Below are positions 16,463 through 22,028 of a stretch of DNA of 32,412 nucleotides, one piece after another; the first letter of the stretch is position 1; every line of letters begins with the position of its first letter. The DNA is taken from positions 1 to 32,412 of the IMG/VR virus record IMGVR_UViG_3300025099_000082; one strand, given 5' to 3'. The position numbers were made by a program, and so were the translations under genes. This DNA comes from a virus. The notes beneath the pieces are model-generated. The model searched no databases. It saw only the letters and a program-made list of their open reading frames with translations, and was not told the origin of the DNA.

Positions 16463-17225
16463 TATTTCTTATAAGCTTTTTTAATCATCTGAGCTTCTAA
16501 CTGATTCTTTTCCTTTTCAAACACTAAATAGTTTAAACACTTAAAAAGCTCTTGTGAGGTAACGTCATCGAACTTGAGGACATCTCCTTTAGCAAGTGCG
16601 TAAATTGACTGATACCAACCCCACTTTGAGCTAAAGTTTCCTTGAGCTGAGAGGTCTGTGGATTCTTCCGCATCTCCATCTCCATATAATTCAGGGTAGC
16701 TAGAGACAACTCCTTCCCTAAAGCGTAAAAAAAAACCATCGCTCCCATTACAACATCCATCGGCATCTCTTTTATGAGATTCTGAATGTCCTCATTTGGA
16801 GAGTAAGGAGCAATGGTATACTTATCCTTAGACTTGAAATTAACTGGTCTGAAAAGCACCGCCATGGCTTTGTGCATTTGTTGCCAATCAGAAATAGTAT
16901 TTTCTAAGTCTATGTATTCTCCAAGTGAGATATCATCAAGTTTAGGGATAAACCCCATTTCAACATCAAGAAGATTAAAGTGCCTAATCAAACTAGGTTT
17001 TTCTTTAAATGCTTCTCCAAGGATATTTATAACCTTCTCTGCCTCTACCATCGGTATCTGTTCTACATCACGCAATGTAATGTTACAGAATATTTCAATG
17101 AGCTTCTTATTTAGAAATTCATCTGCTCCCTCGTTTTCATCTGATACCTTAATGTACTTTTGGTATTGCCCAAGAGTAATATCATTTAGAGTTGTTGGAA
17201 CTTCTAACTCAATCTTTTTTCTCAT
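16462..17225 (-). CDS. Tail assembly chaperone, -1 frameshift (gpGT-like) product
   Basis: If the ribosome slips back one base on the nine-T run (minus strand, 16735-16727), 166 zero-frame residues join 88 residues of the -1 frame, giving about 254 aa. That frame is open from the slip to a TAA at 16464-16462 and has no ATG, GTG or TTG near its start, so independent initiation is unlikely. It reads like protein: SSKWGWYQSIYALAKGD, then LFKCLNYLVFEKEKNQLEAQ and MIKK, which I recall as the usual second half of this family. Its stop overlaps the ATG of the next gene. Lambda G-GT and relatives use the same strategy. Alternative: a one-base error or indel in the T run. Confidence 0.72.
16533..17225 (-). 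CDS. Tail assembly chaperone, zero-frame (gpG-like) product
   Basis: This 230-aa protein starts MRKKIELEVPTTLNDITLGQ. It has helical regions with FLNKKLIEIFCNITLRDVEQ, LDDISLGEYIDLENTISDWQ and MHKAMAVLFRPVNFKSKDKY. Near residue 150 is MPMDVVMGAMVFFYALGKEL, then LNYMEMEMRKNP. This pattern is one I recall from tail assembly chaperones of Bacteroidota phages. The gene is first in the late operon. The codons for VFFY include a run of nine T where a -1 shift would give the longer product listed separately. The protein would bind the tape measure during tail assembly and is absent from virions in the well-studied lambda example. The 64-residue zero-frame tail is the less conserved part. Confidence 0.75.
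   Translation of the reverse strand: MRKKIELEVPTTLNDITLGQYQKYIKVSDENEGADEFLNKKLIEIFCNITLRDVEQIPMVEAEKVINILGEAFKEKPSLIRHFNLLDVEMGFIPKLDDISLGEYIDLENTISDWQQMHKAMAVLFRPVNFKSKDKYTIAPYSPNEDIQNLIKEMPMDVVMGAMVFFYALGKELSLATLNYMEMEMRKNPQTSQLKETLAQSGVGISQFTHLLKEMSSSSMTLPHKSFLSV
16727..16735 (-). other. Slippery T9 run (candidate -1 frameshift site)
   Basis: Nine consecutive T on the minus strand, read in zero frame as GTT TTT TTT TAC. A single-base backward slip re-pairs perfectly with TTT and leads into the 88-codon open frame. Polymerase slippage at the same run could also mix frames. No downstream pseudoknot was worked out. Confidence 0.7.
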
Positions 17226-17248
17226 ATATATAATAATTAAAAATCAAT

Positions 17249-17280
17249 AAAACGTACCTTAATAATCCGCACCTGCCTAA
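17249..17280 (-). promoter_or_regulatory. Putative late promoter (Bacteroidota type)
   Basis: On the minus strand, TTAG at -33 is followed by GCAGG, a 20-base spacer in all, and TACGTTTT as -7 (7 of 8 to TAnnTTTG). The tail chaperone ATG lies 24 bases below. The GCAG after the -33 matches the other promoters here. It is the only promoter I see for the structural operon. Confidence 0.5.
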
Positions 17281-17316
17281 ATGGCATATTAATATATATA
17301 GTTATATATCTATAGT

Positions 17317-17384
17317 GTTACATTATATAACGTAACTCTGTATACACACATAGTTACAATGTAATATACAGTGTTACTGTATAT
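17317..17384. repeat. Cluster of palindromes with GTTAC/GTAAC half-sites
   Basis: Within 68 bases lie a 20-bp near-palindrome at 17317-17336 (GTTAC...GTAAC, 18 of 20 symmetrical), a short dyad TTAC-AAT-GTAA at 17354-17364, and a perfect 9-bp inverted repeat with a 3-base spacer at 17364-17384 (ATATACAGT-GTT-ACTGTATAT). They lie 37 bases upstream of the putative late promoter's -33 box, in a position fitting operators for a dimeric regulator. A replication origin is an alternative. Confidence 0.6.
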
Positions 17385-17433
17385 ATTGCTATATAACATG
17401 ATAAAAAAATAACTATATATATATTAGTGCCAA

Positions 17434-17697
17434 TTAGTCATGTGGAGAATCTTGATTGTATTTGTCATGGAGAAAGCAATATAACTCCCAATATTTCATT
17501 TGTGCATCTTCAAGTGAGTATCTTATATCGCTTTTAGTTATATCGCCAAATAAATTTACTTCGACTTGGTAATCTTCTTGGTTGTATCTTTTCGGCACTA
17601 AAGACACCTTTATATTGTTATCTAAGCACCATGAACAACACTTCCATTGGTCGCTCCTGTAGATTCCGATAAACATCTCTTTGCGCTTTCTTGCCAT
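17434..17697 (-). CDS. Hypothetical protein with paired Cys motif
   Basis: I start it at the ATG at 17697 (MARKRKEMFIGIYRS), giving 87 aa, rather than at an ATG seven codons upstream that lies inside the promoter. Residues about 18-24 give WKCCSWCLDNN, followed by strands and an acidic C-terminus with EDAQMKYWELYCFLH. With the -7 box ending only eight bases before the ATG, the mRNA leader must be very short or absent. It is a single-gene unit between the accessory genes and the late operon. I do not recognise the family; a small regulator is possible from position, but no DNA-binding motif is visible. Confidence 0.55.
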   Translation of the reverse strand: MARKRKEMFIGIYRSDQWKCCSWCLDNNIKVSLVPKRYNQEDYQVEVNLFGDITKSDIRYSLEDAQMKYWELYCFLHDKYNQDSPHD

Positions 17698-17704
17698 AGT
17701 CGTT

Positions 17705-17736
17705 GCAATATAATACAAGTATCTGACTAATCCAAG
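17705..17736 (-). promoter_or_regulatory. Promoter for the 87-aa gene
   Basis: Minus strand: CTTG as -33, a 20-base spacer, and TATATTGC as -7. Expected start of transcription is near the ATG at 17697, so the transcript could be leaderless. Confidence 0.55.
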
Positions 17737-17778
17737 TGGCAGTTGGAGATTGTTGTTTGTGTAGAGTGTAGGCTAATA

Positions 17779-17936
17779 TACTCTAGTAAGTTAAACCTAG
17801 GCAGAGTACCCTGAAATAAGCCCTGAGACGCTTTAAAATCATCTCGATTGTATCTTACCCTTATTGAAGTGTAGAAGTGCGCTTAAATGTGCCTTAAAAT
17901 GCGTCTGAGAGGATAGGAAGCTACCTATTCAACCTC
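17779..17936 (-). other. Gene-free stretch with potential RNA structure
   Basis: The stretch 17698-18038 holds no convincing gene. On the minus strand it can fold into three elements. A 9-bp stem with a 4-base bulge (GAGG...CCTC and ATAGG...CCTAT) lies at 17909-17936. A stem AGACGC/GCGTCT between 17901-17906 and 17826-17831, extended by three A-T pairs past a bulge, closes a loop of about 70 bases. A hairpin TACTCT/AGAGTA lies at 17779-17808. It lies between a terminator and a promoter. A small RNA, an origin-type structure or a leader are all possible; no known family is recognised. Confidence 0.4.
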
Positions 17937-17986
17937 TTTTTAATTATTCTCTATTGATTTACAACCATTTAACAAAATATAGGGTA

Positions 17987-18013
17987 CAAAAAAACCGCCC
18001 ATTTAGAGCGGTT
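17987..18013 (-). terminator. Intrinsic terminator after the 60-aa gene
   Basis: Minus strand stem AACCGC/GCGGTT (arms 18008-18013 and 17993-17998) with a 9-base loop and a run of seven T. It ends the three-gene unit 18817-18039. Confidence 0.8.
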
Positions 18014-18038
18014 ATATTTAATTAATTAGGTTTTATTT

Positions 18039-18221
18039 TTATTTATTGTTAAATAATTCTCTCCCCCTATCAATAATATTTGTTGCTTTTTTTCTGTCAA
18101 TGCCGTAATGTTCAGCAAATTTATCAACCGTTAAAAAGTTATTCCAATAATCTAAATACATTAAAATAATTCTATCATGTACTTTTTTAAATTGTGCGTT
18201 AAATTGTTTTTGATTTGCCAT
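18039..18221 (-). CDS. Small HTH-like protein
   Basis: This 60-aa basic protein contains DRIILMYLDYWNNFLTVDKF then AEHYGIDRKKATNIIDRGR. The second part has the spacing of a helix-turn-helix (AEHYGID turn, KATNII recognition helix). Proteins of this size and pattern occur in other Bacteroidota phages without a known role. It is the last gene before a terminator and is four bases after the 99-aa gene. A DNA-binding role is plausible, but the domain is minimal. Confidence 0.55.
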   Translation of the reverse strand: MANQKQFNAQFKKVHDRIILMYLDYWNNFLTVDKFAEHYGIDRKKATNIIDRGRELFNNK

Positions 18222-18225
18222 GAGT

Positions 18226-18525
18226 TTACTTATTTAAGTTAGTTAATTTTATTTCCTTTGTTTTTATTTTGTTTCTTATTTCATCTGTGGAAATGTTGCC
18301 GATAAAATCAGATAAAAAGGATTTAAGATATTTAACAGTAGTTCTTGAATAATCCCAGTAGTATGAATCAAGATAGATTTTTTGATTGTCTATTTTACAA
18401 ATAATACTTTTATAGGACTGAAAAAAAACTTTTGTTCCTCCTCTGGTATTAATTCTTATTTCAAATTGATTTTTGACTGGTTCTTGTGTGCGTGTACTTA
18501 ACAAGGGATAAACTTTAATTTTCAT
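18226..18525 (-). CDS. Conserved phage protein of unknown function (YKSI...WDYSRTTVKY type)
   Basis: This 99-aa basic protein contains RGGTKVFFQSYKSIICKIDN, then KIYLDSYYWDYSRTTVKYLK followed by SFLSDFIG, and ends with IKTKEIKLTNLNK. The sequence F.SY.SII..I..+.+.L...WDYS.TT.KY...FL matches a small family widespread in phages, which I recall as DUF8033. Predicted beta strands fill the centre. Its A/T-rich codons and those of its two neighbours are even more AT-biased than the structural genes. Function unknown. Confidence 0.6.
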   Translation of the reverse strand: MKIKVYPLLSTRTQEPVKNQFEIRINTRGGTKVFFQSYKSIICKIDNQKIYLDSYYWDYSRTTVKYLKSFLSDFIGNISTDEIRNKIKTKEIKLTNLNK

Positions 18526-18529
18526 AGTT

Positions 18530-18817
18530 TTATAAATTAGTTATTGAGATTTTTTTTGAATAGCCAAAGGAACGAGGTGAGAAATATTTGTCATTTTTCA
18601 AAATTCCTTTTATATCATGTAGAACATTAGCTCTAACTATTTGAAAGCAATTAAATGGTTGATTGGCGATTAAATAAATTATAAAAGCTAATAAATCCTT
18701 TTTTTGTTCAATTGTGCCATATGACATGAATTGAAATCTTTCATTTATATAACCTACTAAAAACTTGGATAATTTTTTATCAAGTTTAATTTCTAATTGT
18801 AAGTTGTCATTTTTCAT
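18530..18817 (-). CDS. Hypothetical protein
   Basis: This 95-aa basic protein begins MKNDNLQLEIKLDKKLSKFL and has a hydrophobic middle segment (KKDLLAFIIYLIANQPFN) too short and polar-flanked to call a membrane span. No recognised motif. It is the first gene of a three-gene unit ending at the 18013 terminator, four bases before the next start. It may be a small helical protein that binds another protein. Confidence 0.5.
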   Translation of the reverse strand: MKNDNLQLEIKLDKKLSKFLVGYINERFQFMSYGTIEQKKDLLAFIIYLIANQPFNCFQIVRANVLHDIKGILKNDKYFSPRSFGYSKKISITNL

Positions 18818-18866
18818 AATAGTAAATTTTAGTTAATATTTAATTTGCTTGTGATGTTTCACATGT

Positions 18867-18898
18867 CAAAGTAAATACAGAAAGCCGAGAAAATCAAC
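18867..18898 (-). promoter_or_regulatory. Weak candidate promoter for the 18817-18039 unit
   Basis: Minus strand: GTTG, 20-base spacer, TTACTTTG (7 of 8 to the -7 consensus). A 20-base element shared with the promoter near 21860 lies upstream at 18912-18931. Confidence 0.4.
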
Positions 18899-18911
18899 GC
18901 CATTTATTATT

Positions 18912-18931
18912 TTAACAAAACTTTAACATTT
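18912..18931. repeat. 20-bp dispersed repeat, copy 1
   Basis: Plus strand TTAACAAAACTTTAACATTT, identical to 21859-21878, with a partial match at 25762-25775 (GAACTTTAACATTT). All copies lie at or just upstream of promoters, so it may be an upstream promoter element. Confidence 0.6.
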
Positions 18932-18971
18932 GGCAAAAAGAAAGGGATTGAACCAATTTTTTTTGGAACAA

Positions 18972-19039
18972 CCCCTATTGAATTCACACCCCTATTGAAT
19001 TCACATTTGAGGGTATTGAATTTACACCTATTGAATTTA
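18972..19039. repeat. Iteron-like array of TATTGAAT repeats beside parB-like gene
   Basis: Four copies in tandem: CCCCTATTGAATTCACA at 18972-18988 and again at 18989-19005, a variant TATTGAATTTACA at 19014-19026, and CCTATTGAATTTA at 19027-19039. Each contains a near-palindromic TGAATTCA-type core. Starts of the TATTGAAT units are 17, 21 and 15 bases apart. The last copy overlaps the ParB-like stop. It could be a parS-like or origin binding site. Confidence 0.7.
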
Positions 19040-19813
19040 TTTTATTCTCTTAACTTCTCTGGTGCGATAATTATAAACTTCAATGATTTCCTCTTTAATT
19101 TCACCCTCATTGTTATATACATTTAGTCTCCTGCTCTCTGCTTTATATCTAAGAGTATCTATATCAAAATTAGTATTACTTACCATAACACTTTTTAATG
19201 CTCTTACGAATTTATTCTGAATTGCTTTAGGCACTATCTCGCTCATGATTATAGCGTTTTCTAAAACCTCAGTTCCAAGATTTTTGTGAATAGTATATGA
19301 TTTATCTCTTATTGCCTTAGATGAATTTACGCCTGTTTTAAAAAAAGCATCATTGATTGTTCCTTCTGAAAATGTATGACCCCATTCCTTGTACATCTTT
19401 AAAAGTTCAATAAAATTTACATTTCCATGTTCAGCTAGATTATTAACTCTTGCCCTGATATCCCAGTTCTTACCTACGTTATTAACCTCCTCCACATCAT
19501 TAGGTATATAATCATGGGCTATAACATAATGAACTTCCATTCCAAGTTCTTCTAAAGCTAATAGTCTATGCTGACCATCGATAACCCTAAATTCATCGGT
19601 TACCAGAATAGGCATTATAAGACCTCTCTTTTGAATCGCTTTCTTTATTGCTTTTAGATTGGCTCCCTTAATAGCCCTGTTGTAATTAAAGAACTTAAAC
19701 AAGCTGTAGTCTTTAGTAGTTCCTACCTCAAACTTTACATTGGTTTTGTTCTGGTTTTTGAATTGTACCATGTTTGCAAGTTTATCTTGCTGTTGTTTTA
19801 ATAATGATTCCAT
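19037..19813 (-). CDS. ParB/sulfiredoxin-fold protein
   Basis: This is a 258-aa protein. Residues about 35-105 match the ParB N-terminal domain: DYSLFKFFNYNRAIKGANLK, AIQKRGLIMPILVTDEF and VIDGQHRLLALEELG, where the DGQHR box (residues 79-83) is the nucleotide-binding core of ParB/Srx proteins. The rest is helical and could hold a DNA-binding part (GVNSSKAIRDKSYTIHKNLG). It lacks a clear classical ParB HTH and no ParA is nearby, so chromosome partition is not implied. Phage ParB-like proteins may be nucleases, CTPases or regulators. Tandem repeats at its 3' end are candidate target sites. Confidence 0.7.
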   Translation of the reverse strand: MESLLKQQQDKLANMVQFKNQNKTNVKFEVGTTKDYSLFKFFNYNRAIKGANLKAIKKAIQKRGLIMPILVTDEFRVIDGQHRLLALEELGMEVHYVIAHDYIPNDVEEVNNVGKNWDIRARVNNLAEHGNVNFIELLKMYKEWGHTFSEGTINDAFFKTGVNSSKAIRDKSYTIHKNLGTEVLENAIIMSEIVPKAIQNKFVRALKSVMVSNTNFDIDTLRYKAESRRLNVYNNEGEIKEEIIEVYNYRTREVKRIK

Positions 19814-19828
19814 TTTTATAATATTAAA

Positions 19829-20371
19829 TTAAACTAAATAACTAAGGGGATTATCCCCTCTTGAAAAGTAAGTTCCATCCTCTAAAAACAAGAAGTCCCC
19901 AGATAAAAACTTATTTTGTAGATAATCTTCACTAAGATATACATTTGCTTCCTCCCTACAGGCACTCAGCCAAGCCCCAAAGCATTCTTTAAGGATTGTG
20001 TTAGGGTTAAGCTCCTTGTCCTCATAAACGCACTCTCTGAGGCATCTAAATAGGTGGACATCTGCAAAGTATCCAGTAAACAATCCATCGGTCTTAGATA
20101 GGTTTTCTATTATCTCATACCAATCTATATTTTTATACTTCCAAACAGTTCTGAACTTACAGTAACTTTCTTTTGTTTCATCGTAGAAATTGATATTGAA
20201 GTCAGTTACTTTGCTCCCTATAATTTCGGCAAATTCAAATAGACTGTTGATAGACTCATCAGCATAATAATAACCTGCTTTCATTGTGGCATTACGCTCA
20301 TTGTAGAGAGCCTCAATCTGAGACCCCCTACTGAGTTCGTTGAATCTACACAACTTATCTATGCCTCTCAT
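19829..20371 (-). CDS. Conserved phage protein of unknown function
   Basis: This 180-aa acidic protein starts MRGIDKLCRFNELSRGSQIE. It contains ADESINSLFEFAEIIGSKVT then DFNINFYDETKESYCKF, a Cys-rich middle (FRCLRECVYEDKEL, CFGAWLSACREEANVYLSED), and ends LSGDFLFLEDGTYFS. The flow of SLF.FAE..G..+TDF.I and a late EDYL..K..F..DG part resembles small-molecule or toxin-antitoxin-adjacent proteins found in many phages, whose function is unknown. Its start overlaps the stop of the upstream gene (TAATG). I do not assign an activity. Confidence 0.5.
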   Translation of the reverse strand: MRGIDKLCRFNELSRGSQIEALYNERNATMKAGYYYADESINSLFEFAEIIGSKVTDFNINFYDETKESYCKFRTVWKYKNIDWYEIIENLSKTDGLFTGYFADVHLFRCLRECVYEDKELNPNTILKECFGAWLSACREEANVYLSEDYLQNKFLSGDFLFLEDGTYFSRGDNPLSYLV

Positions 20372-20574
20372 TAATCTATTTTAATCCTATCCATTATAGC
20401 TTCCTTGATTTCATTTCTATTGTCATAAAACCATTCATGCCATTCTCCCTTTACTGCGGAGGTATTGAGATATTCATCTATAATAAATGACAGGTTGTTC
20501 TCTATCGAATCTAAGGTATCTCCTACTATTTCTTCAAAGATATCTCCTTCTGGGTCGTTTGTTGGGTCTATCAT
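20371..20574 (-). CDS. 67-aa acidic protein
   Basis: A small, very acidic helical protein, MIDPTNDPEGDIFEEIVGDT then LDSIENNLSFIIDEYLN, ending with KEAIMDRIKID. Its start forms an ATGA overlap with the 56-aa gene upstream, and its stop overlaps the next start. No family recognised. Acidic small phage proteins are often inhibitors of host DNA-binding proteins, but there is no direct evidence here. Confidence 0.5.
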   Translation of the reverse strand: MIDPTNDPEGDIFEEIVGDTLDSIENNLSFIIDEYLNTSAVKGEWHEWFYDNRNEIKEAIMDRIKID

Positions 20575-20741
20575 ATCCTAAAGTGTATTCTATCTGCATA
20601 ATCAGTTGCTTCTTTATACAGAATCTTGTTATTCTTATCTACATAATGCACGAAAAGATTTAACCATTCTGCTTTTGAATGTAGCTCATATATTTCCTCA
20701 CACATATCACCTTCTATATCGCTTATTGTATCTACACTCAT
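20571..20741 (-). CDS. 56-aa acidic protein
   Basis: A frame of 57 codons from the ATG at 20741 to TGA at 20571 fits exactly between neighbours: ATGA overlaps at both ends. The product has MSVDTISDIEGDMCEEIYEL, then EWLNLFVHYVDKNNKILYKE. It resembles the following 67-aa protein in charge and in a GDxxEEI element. Function unknown. The two four-base overlaps are strong evidence that it is a real gene. Confidence 0.6.
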   Translation of the reverse strand: MSVDTISDIEGDMCEEIYELHSKAEWLNLFVHYVDKNNKILYKEATDYADRIHFRI

Positions 20742-21022
20742 GATTTCCAGATTTCTTTCATTTCCTCTACAGGGTTCTTTTCTTCTTCGAGTAGGTTTGA
20801 ATGATTCTCAAAATCCTCAGTGTTGATTTGTATGATGGCTCCATTGGGACAGGCAGGAGCCTCTTGAGAAATACGAACACAATCTATATAGCTATTCCCG
20901 TCTTTATCATTCTTGGGAGTGGGTATTGAAATCTTATCTGAAATCAGATTCAGAAAGTAACACCATTGTTCTGGTGTGGTCGAATTGTAAAAGTCTACTA
21001 CTTGTTCAAATTTCTTAGTCAT
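20738..21022 (-). CDS. Hypothetical protein
   Basis: This 94-aa acidic protein starts MTKKFEQVVDFYNSTTPEQW, includes CYFLNLISDKISIPTPK and SYIDCVRISQEAPACPNGAI, and ends in an acidic helix. It begins two bases after the stop of the 91-aa gene. Unrecognised; probably soluble and helical at both ends. Confidence 0.5.
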   Translation of the reverse strand: MTKKFEQVVDFYNSTTPEQWCYFLNLISDKISIPTPKNDKDGNSYIDCVRISQEAPACPNGAIIQINTEDFENHSNLLEEEKNPVEEMKEIWKS

Positions 21023-21024
21023 GA

Positions 21025-21300
21025 TTATTTGTTTTTAAAGTTAGTGTATTTCTTTCCGCCTATCTTAATCCAGTTCAATCTATCAAAGCTGATAAATCTG
21101 TAGCCATTCTTATTCATATCGAATACTGGAATAAGTTTAGCTGAGATAGGATTAAAGGATAAACCTTTACCTGTAGTGTGTTTTACAACACCAGTCCTAC
21201 AGTTCATTGTACGTTCAGTACCATCCTTCTTGATGAAGTTAGCAGAGAACACTCTACCGTTTGATACTTTGTCTAAAATTTGTTGTAATGTAATAGTCAT
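21025..21300 (-). CDS. WYL_2-like SH3-barrel protein
   Basis: This 91-aa protein has the sequence FSANFIKKDGTERTMNCRTG then VVKHTTGKG, and later LIPVFDMNKNGYRFISFDRL. The KKDGT.R.MNCR box followed by a VFD......Y+ hairpin is what I know from WYL_2 (Sm-like SH3-barrel) proteins in phages. Their role is uncertain; nucleic acid or ligand binding is suspected. It is the first gene after the promoter at 21330-21360 and heads a set of accessory genes running down to the ParB-like gene. Confidence 0.65.
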   Translation of the reverse strand: MTITLQQILDKVSNGRVFSANFIKKDGTERTMNCRTGVVKHTTGKGLSFNPISAKLIPVFDMNKNGYRFISFDRLNWIKIGGKKYTNFKNK

Positions 21301-21329
21301 AATAATATAGTTTTAATGTTAATCCGAGT

Positions 21330-21360
21330 GCAAGATAGTAATTATTTTCCAACTGCCAAA
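21330..21360 (-). promoter_or_regulatory. Promoter for the accessory unit starting at 21300
   Basis: Minus strand: TTTG (in TTTGGCAGTTGG), 19-base spacer, TATCTTGC as -7. Same extended -33 sequence and spacing as the 21824-21854 promoter. The first ATG lies 30 bases below. Confidence 0.72.
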
Positions 21361-21368
21361 TAAAATGG

Positions 21369-21403
21369 TAAAAAAAAAGGGTATCATCTCTGACACCCCT
21401 TTA
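21369..21403 (-). terminator. Intrinsic terminator after the 21425 gene
   Basis: Minus strand hairpin AAAGGGGTGTC-AGA-GATGATACCCTTT with a run of T; the mismatch-containing stem still closes with AAAGGG/CCCTTT. Directly precedes the next promoter. Confidence 0.75.
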
Positions 21404-21424
21404 ATAATAGACACACACAAGTAA

Positions 21425-21649
21425 TTAATTTGTATTGATAATGTCATGAAGTCTCTCTACGTTGGTTTTTTTATCCTCAATATTAGAATGAAGCGCTGAG
21501 AACTTACATAAGAATTCATCTGTTAATTTTACTAAACCTTCATGTTTAATTTCAATCAATACATCTCCTAAGATTGTAAACCCACAGAAGCTACTTGCTG
21601 TTTTATTAACTGGTAACTTTGCTCCGATGCCATTCTCATGAAATATCAC
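21425..21649 (-). CDS. Hypothetical protein; start codon uncertain, frame continues upstream
   Basis: The best available start is GTG at 21649 (74 aa: VIFHENGIGAKLPVN then KTASSFCGFTILGDVLIEIK). However, the frame stays open back to a TAA at 21799-21797 and the added 49 codons look protein-coding (FNLVKSNGEIHFKVKANTLE, then KKQQFVGGLIAKRTVKG), with no ATG, GTG or TTG among them. A promoter ends just above, so the gene should begin in that region. Either a start codon was lost, a rare start is used, or there is a base error. Beta-rich, no family recognised. A single-gene unit between promoter and terminator. Confidence 0.5.
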   Translation of the reverse strand: MIFHENGIGAKLPVNKTASSFCGFTILGDVLIEIKHEGLVKLTDEFLCKFSALHSNIEDKKTNVERLHDIINTN

Positions 21650-21823
21650 TACGATATTCTCTGAGCCTTTTACTGTTCTTTTAGCGATTAAACCTCCAAC
21701 AAATTGTTGTTTCTTCTCAAGGGTGTTAGCTTTAACTTTAAAGTGAATTTCCCCATTACTTTTAACTAAATTAAATGTTTCGAATTGTTCTAAGTATTAA
21801 ATGATTTAGCAATATTGCTGACA

Positions 21824-21854
21824 CAAACATACAACTATTTTTCCAACTGCCAAA
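21824..21854 (-). promoter_or_regulatory. Promoter for the 21425 gene
   Basis: Minus strand: TTTG (in TTTGGCAGTTGG), 19-base spacer, TATGTTTG, a full match to the Bacteroidota -7 consensus. It lies between the terminase terminator and the gene with an uncertain start. Confidence 0.8.
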
Positions 21855-21858
21855 TGTC

Positions 21859-21878
21859 TTAACAAAACTTTAACATTT
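21859..21878. repeat. 20-bp dispersed repeat, copy 2
   Basis: Identical to 18912-18931; lies four bases upstream of the -33 box of the 21824-21854 promoter. Confidence 0.6.
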
Positions 21879-21889
21879 CGATAGTATAC

Positions 21890-21922
21890 AAAAAAAAGAA
21901 CCACCCTTTTACAGGTGGCTCT
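21890..21922 (-). terminator. Intrinsic terminator after the terminase operon
   Basis: Minus strand stem AGAGCCACC with GGTGGTTCT (one G-U pair), 8-base loop, run of eight T. About 107 bases lie between the large terminase stop and the hairpin, with no gene in them. Confidence 0.82.
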
Positions 21923-22028
21923 CTAAACAAACATAACTAACTAAAAAAACAAATGAAAAACTAAGTATTAAATTTTATTATCAACTAAATATATTCAAAT
22001 CTATAGATTATTTTTGACTCTACCAAAT

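Noticed and set aside
16813-17250. 145-codon plus-strand frame opposite the tail chaperone
   Set aside because: Antisense shadow; the minus-strand gene has the conserved family features and starts the operon.
17300-17400. 29-codon frame running through the palindrome cluster on the minus strand
   Set aside because: It consists of the AT-rich dyad sequence itself, with repeated Tyr/Val/Thr codons, and no leader or neighbour overlap.
17760-17990. tRNA gene in the gene-free stretch
   Set aside because: No T-loop GGTTCRAATCC-type box or cloverleaf with a 7-bp acceptor stem can be found on either strand.
18972-19039. CRISPR-like array
   Set aside because: Repeats are only about 13-17 bases, directly abutting or separated by a few bases, with no unique spacers and no cas genes.
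19037-19813. Plasmid-type partition system from the ParB-like gene
   Set aside because: No ParA ATPase or replication initiator of plasmid type is present, and phage ParB-fold proteins have other roles.
20371-20741. Duplication of the 67- and 56-aa acidic genes
   Set aside because: Only the GDxxEEI element is shared; the rest does not align, so common charge is a sufficient explanation.
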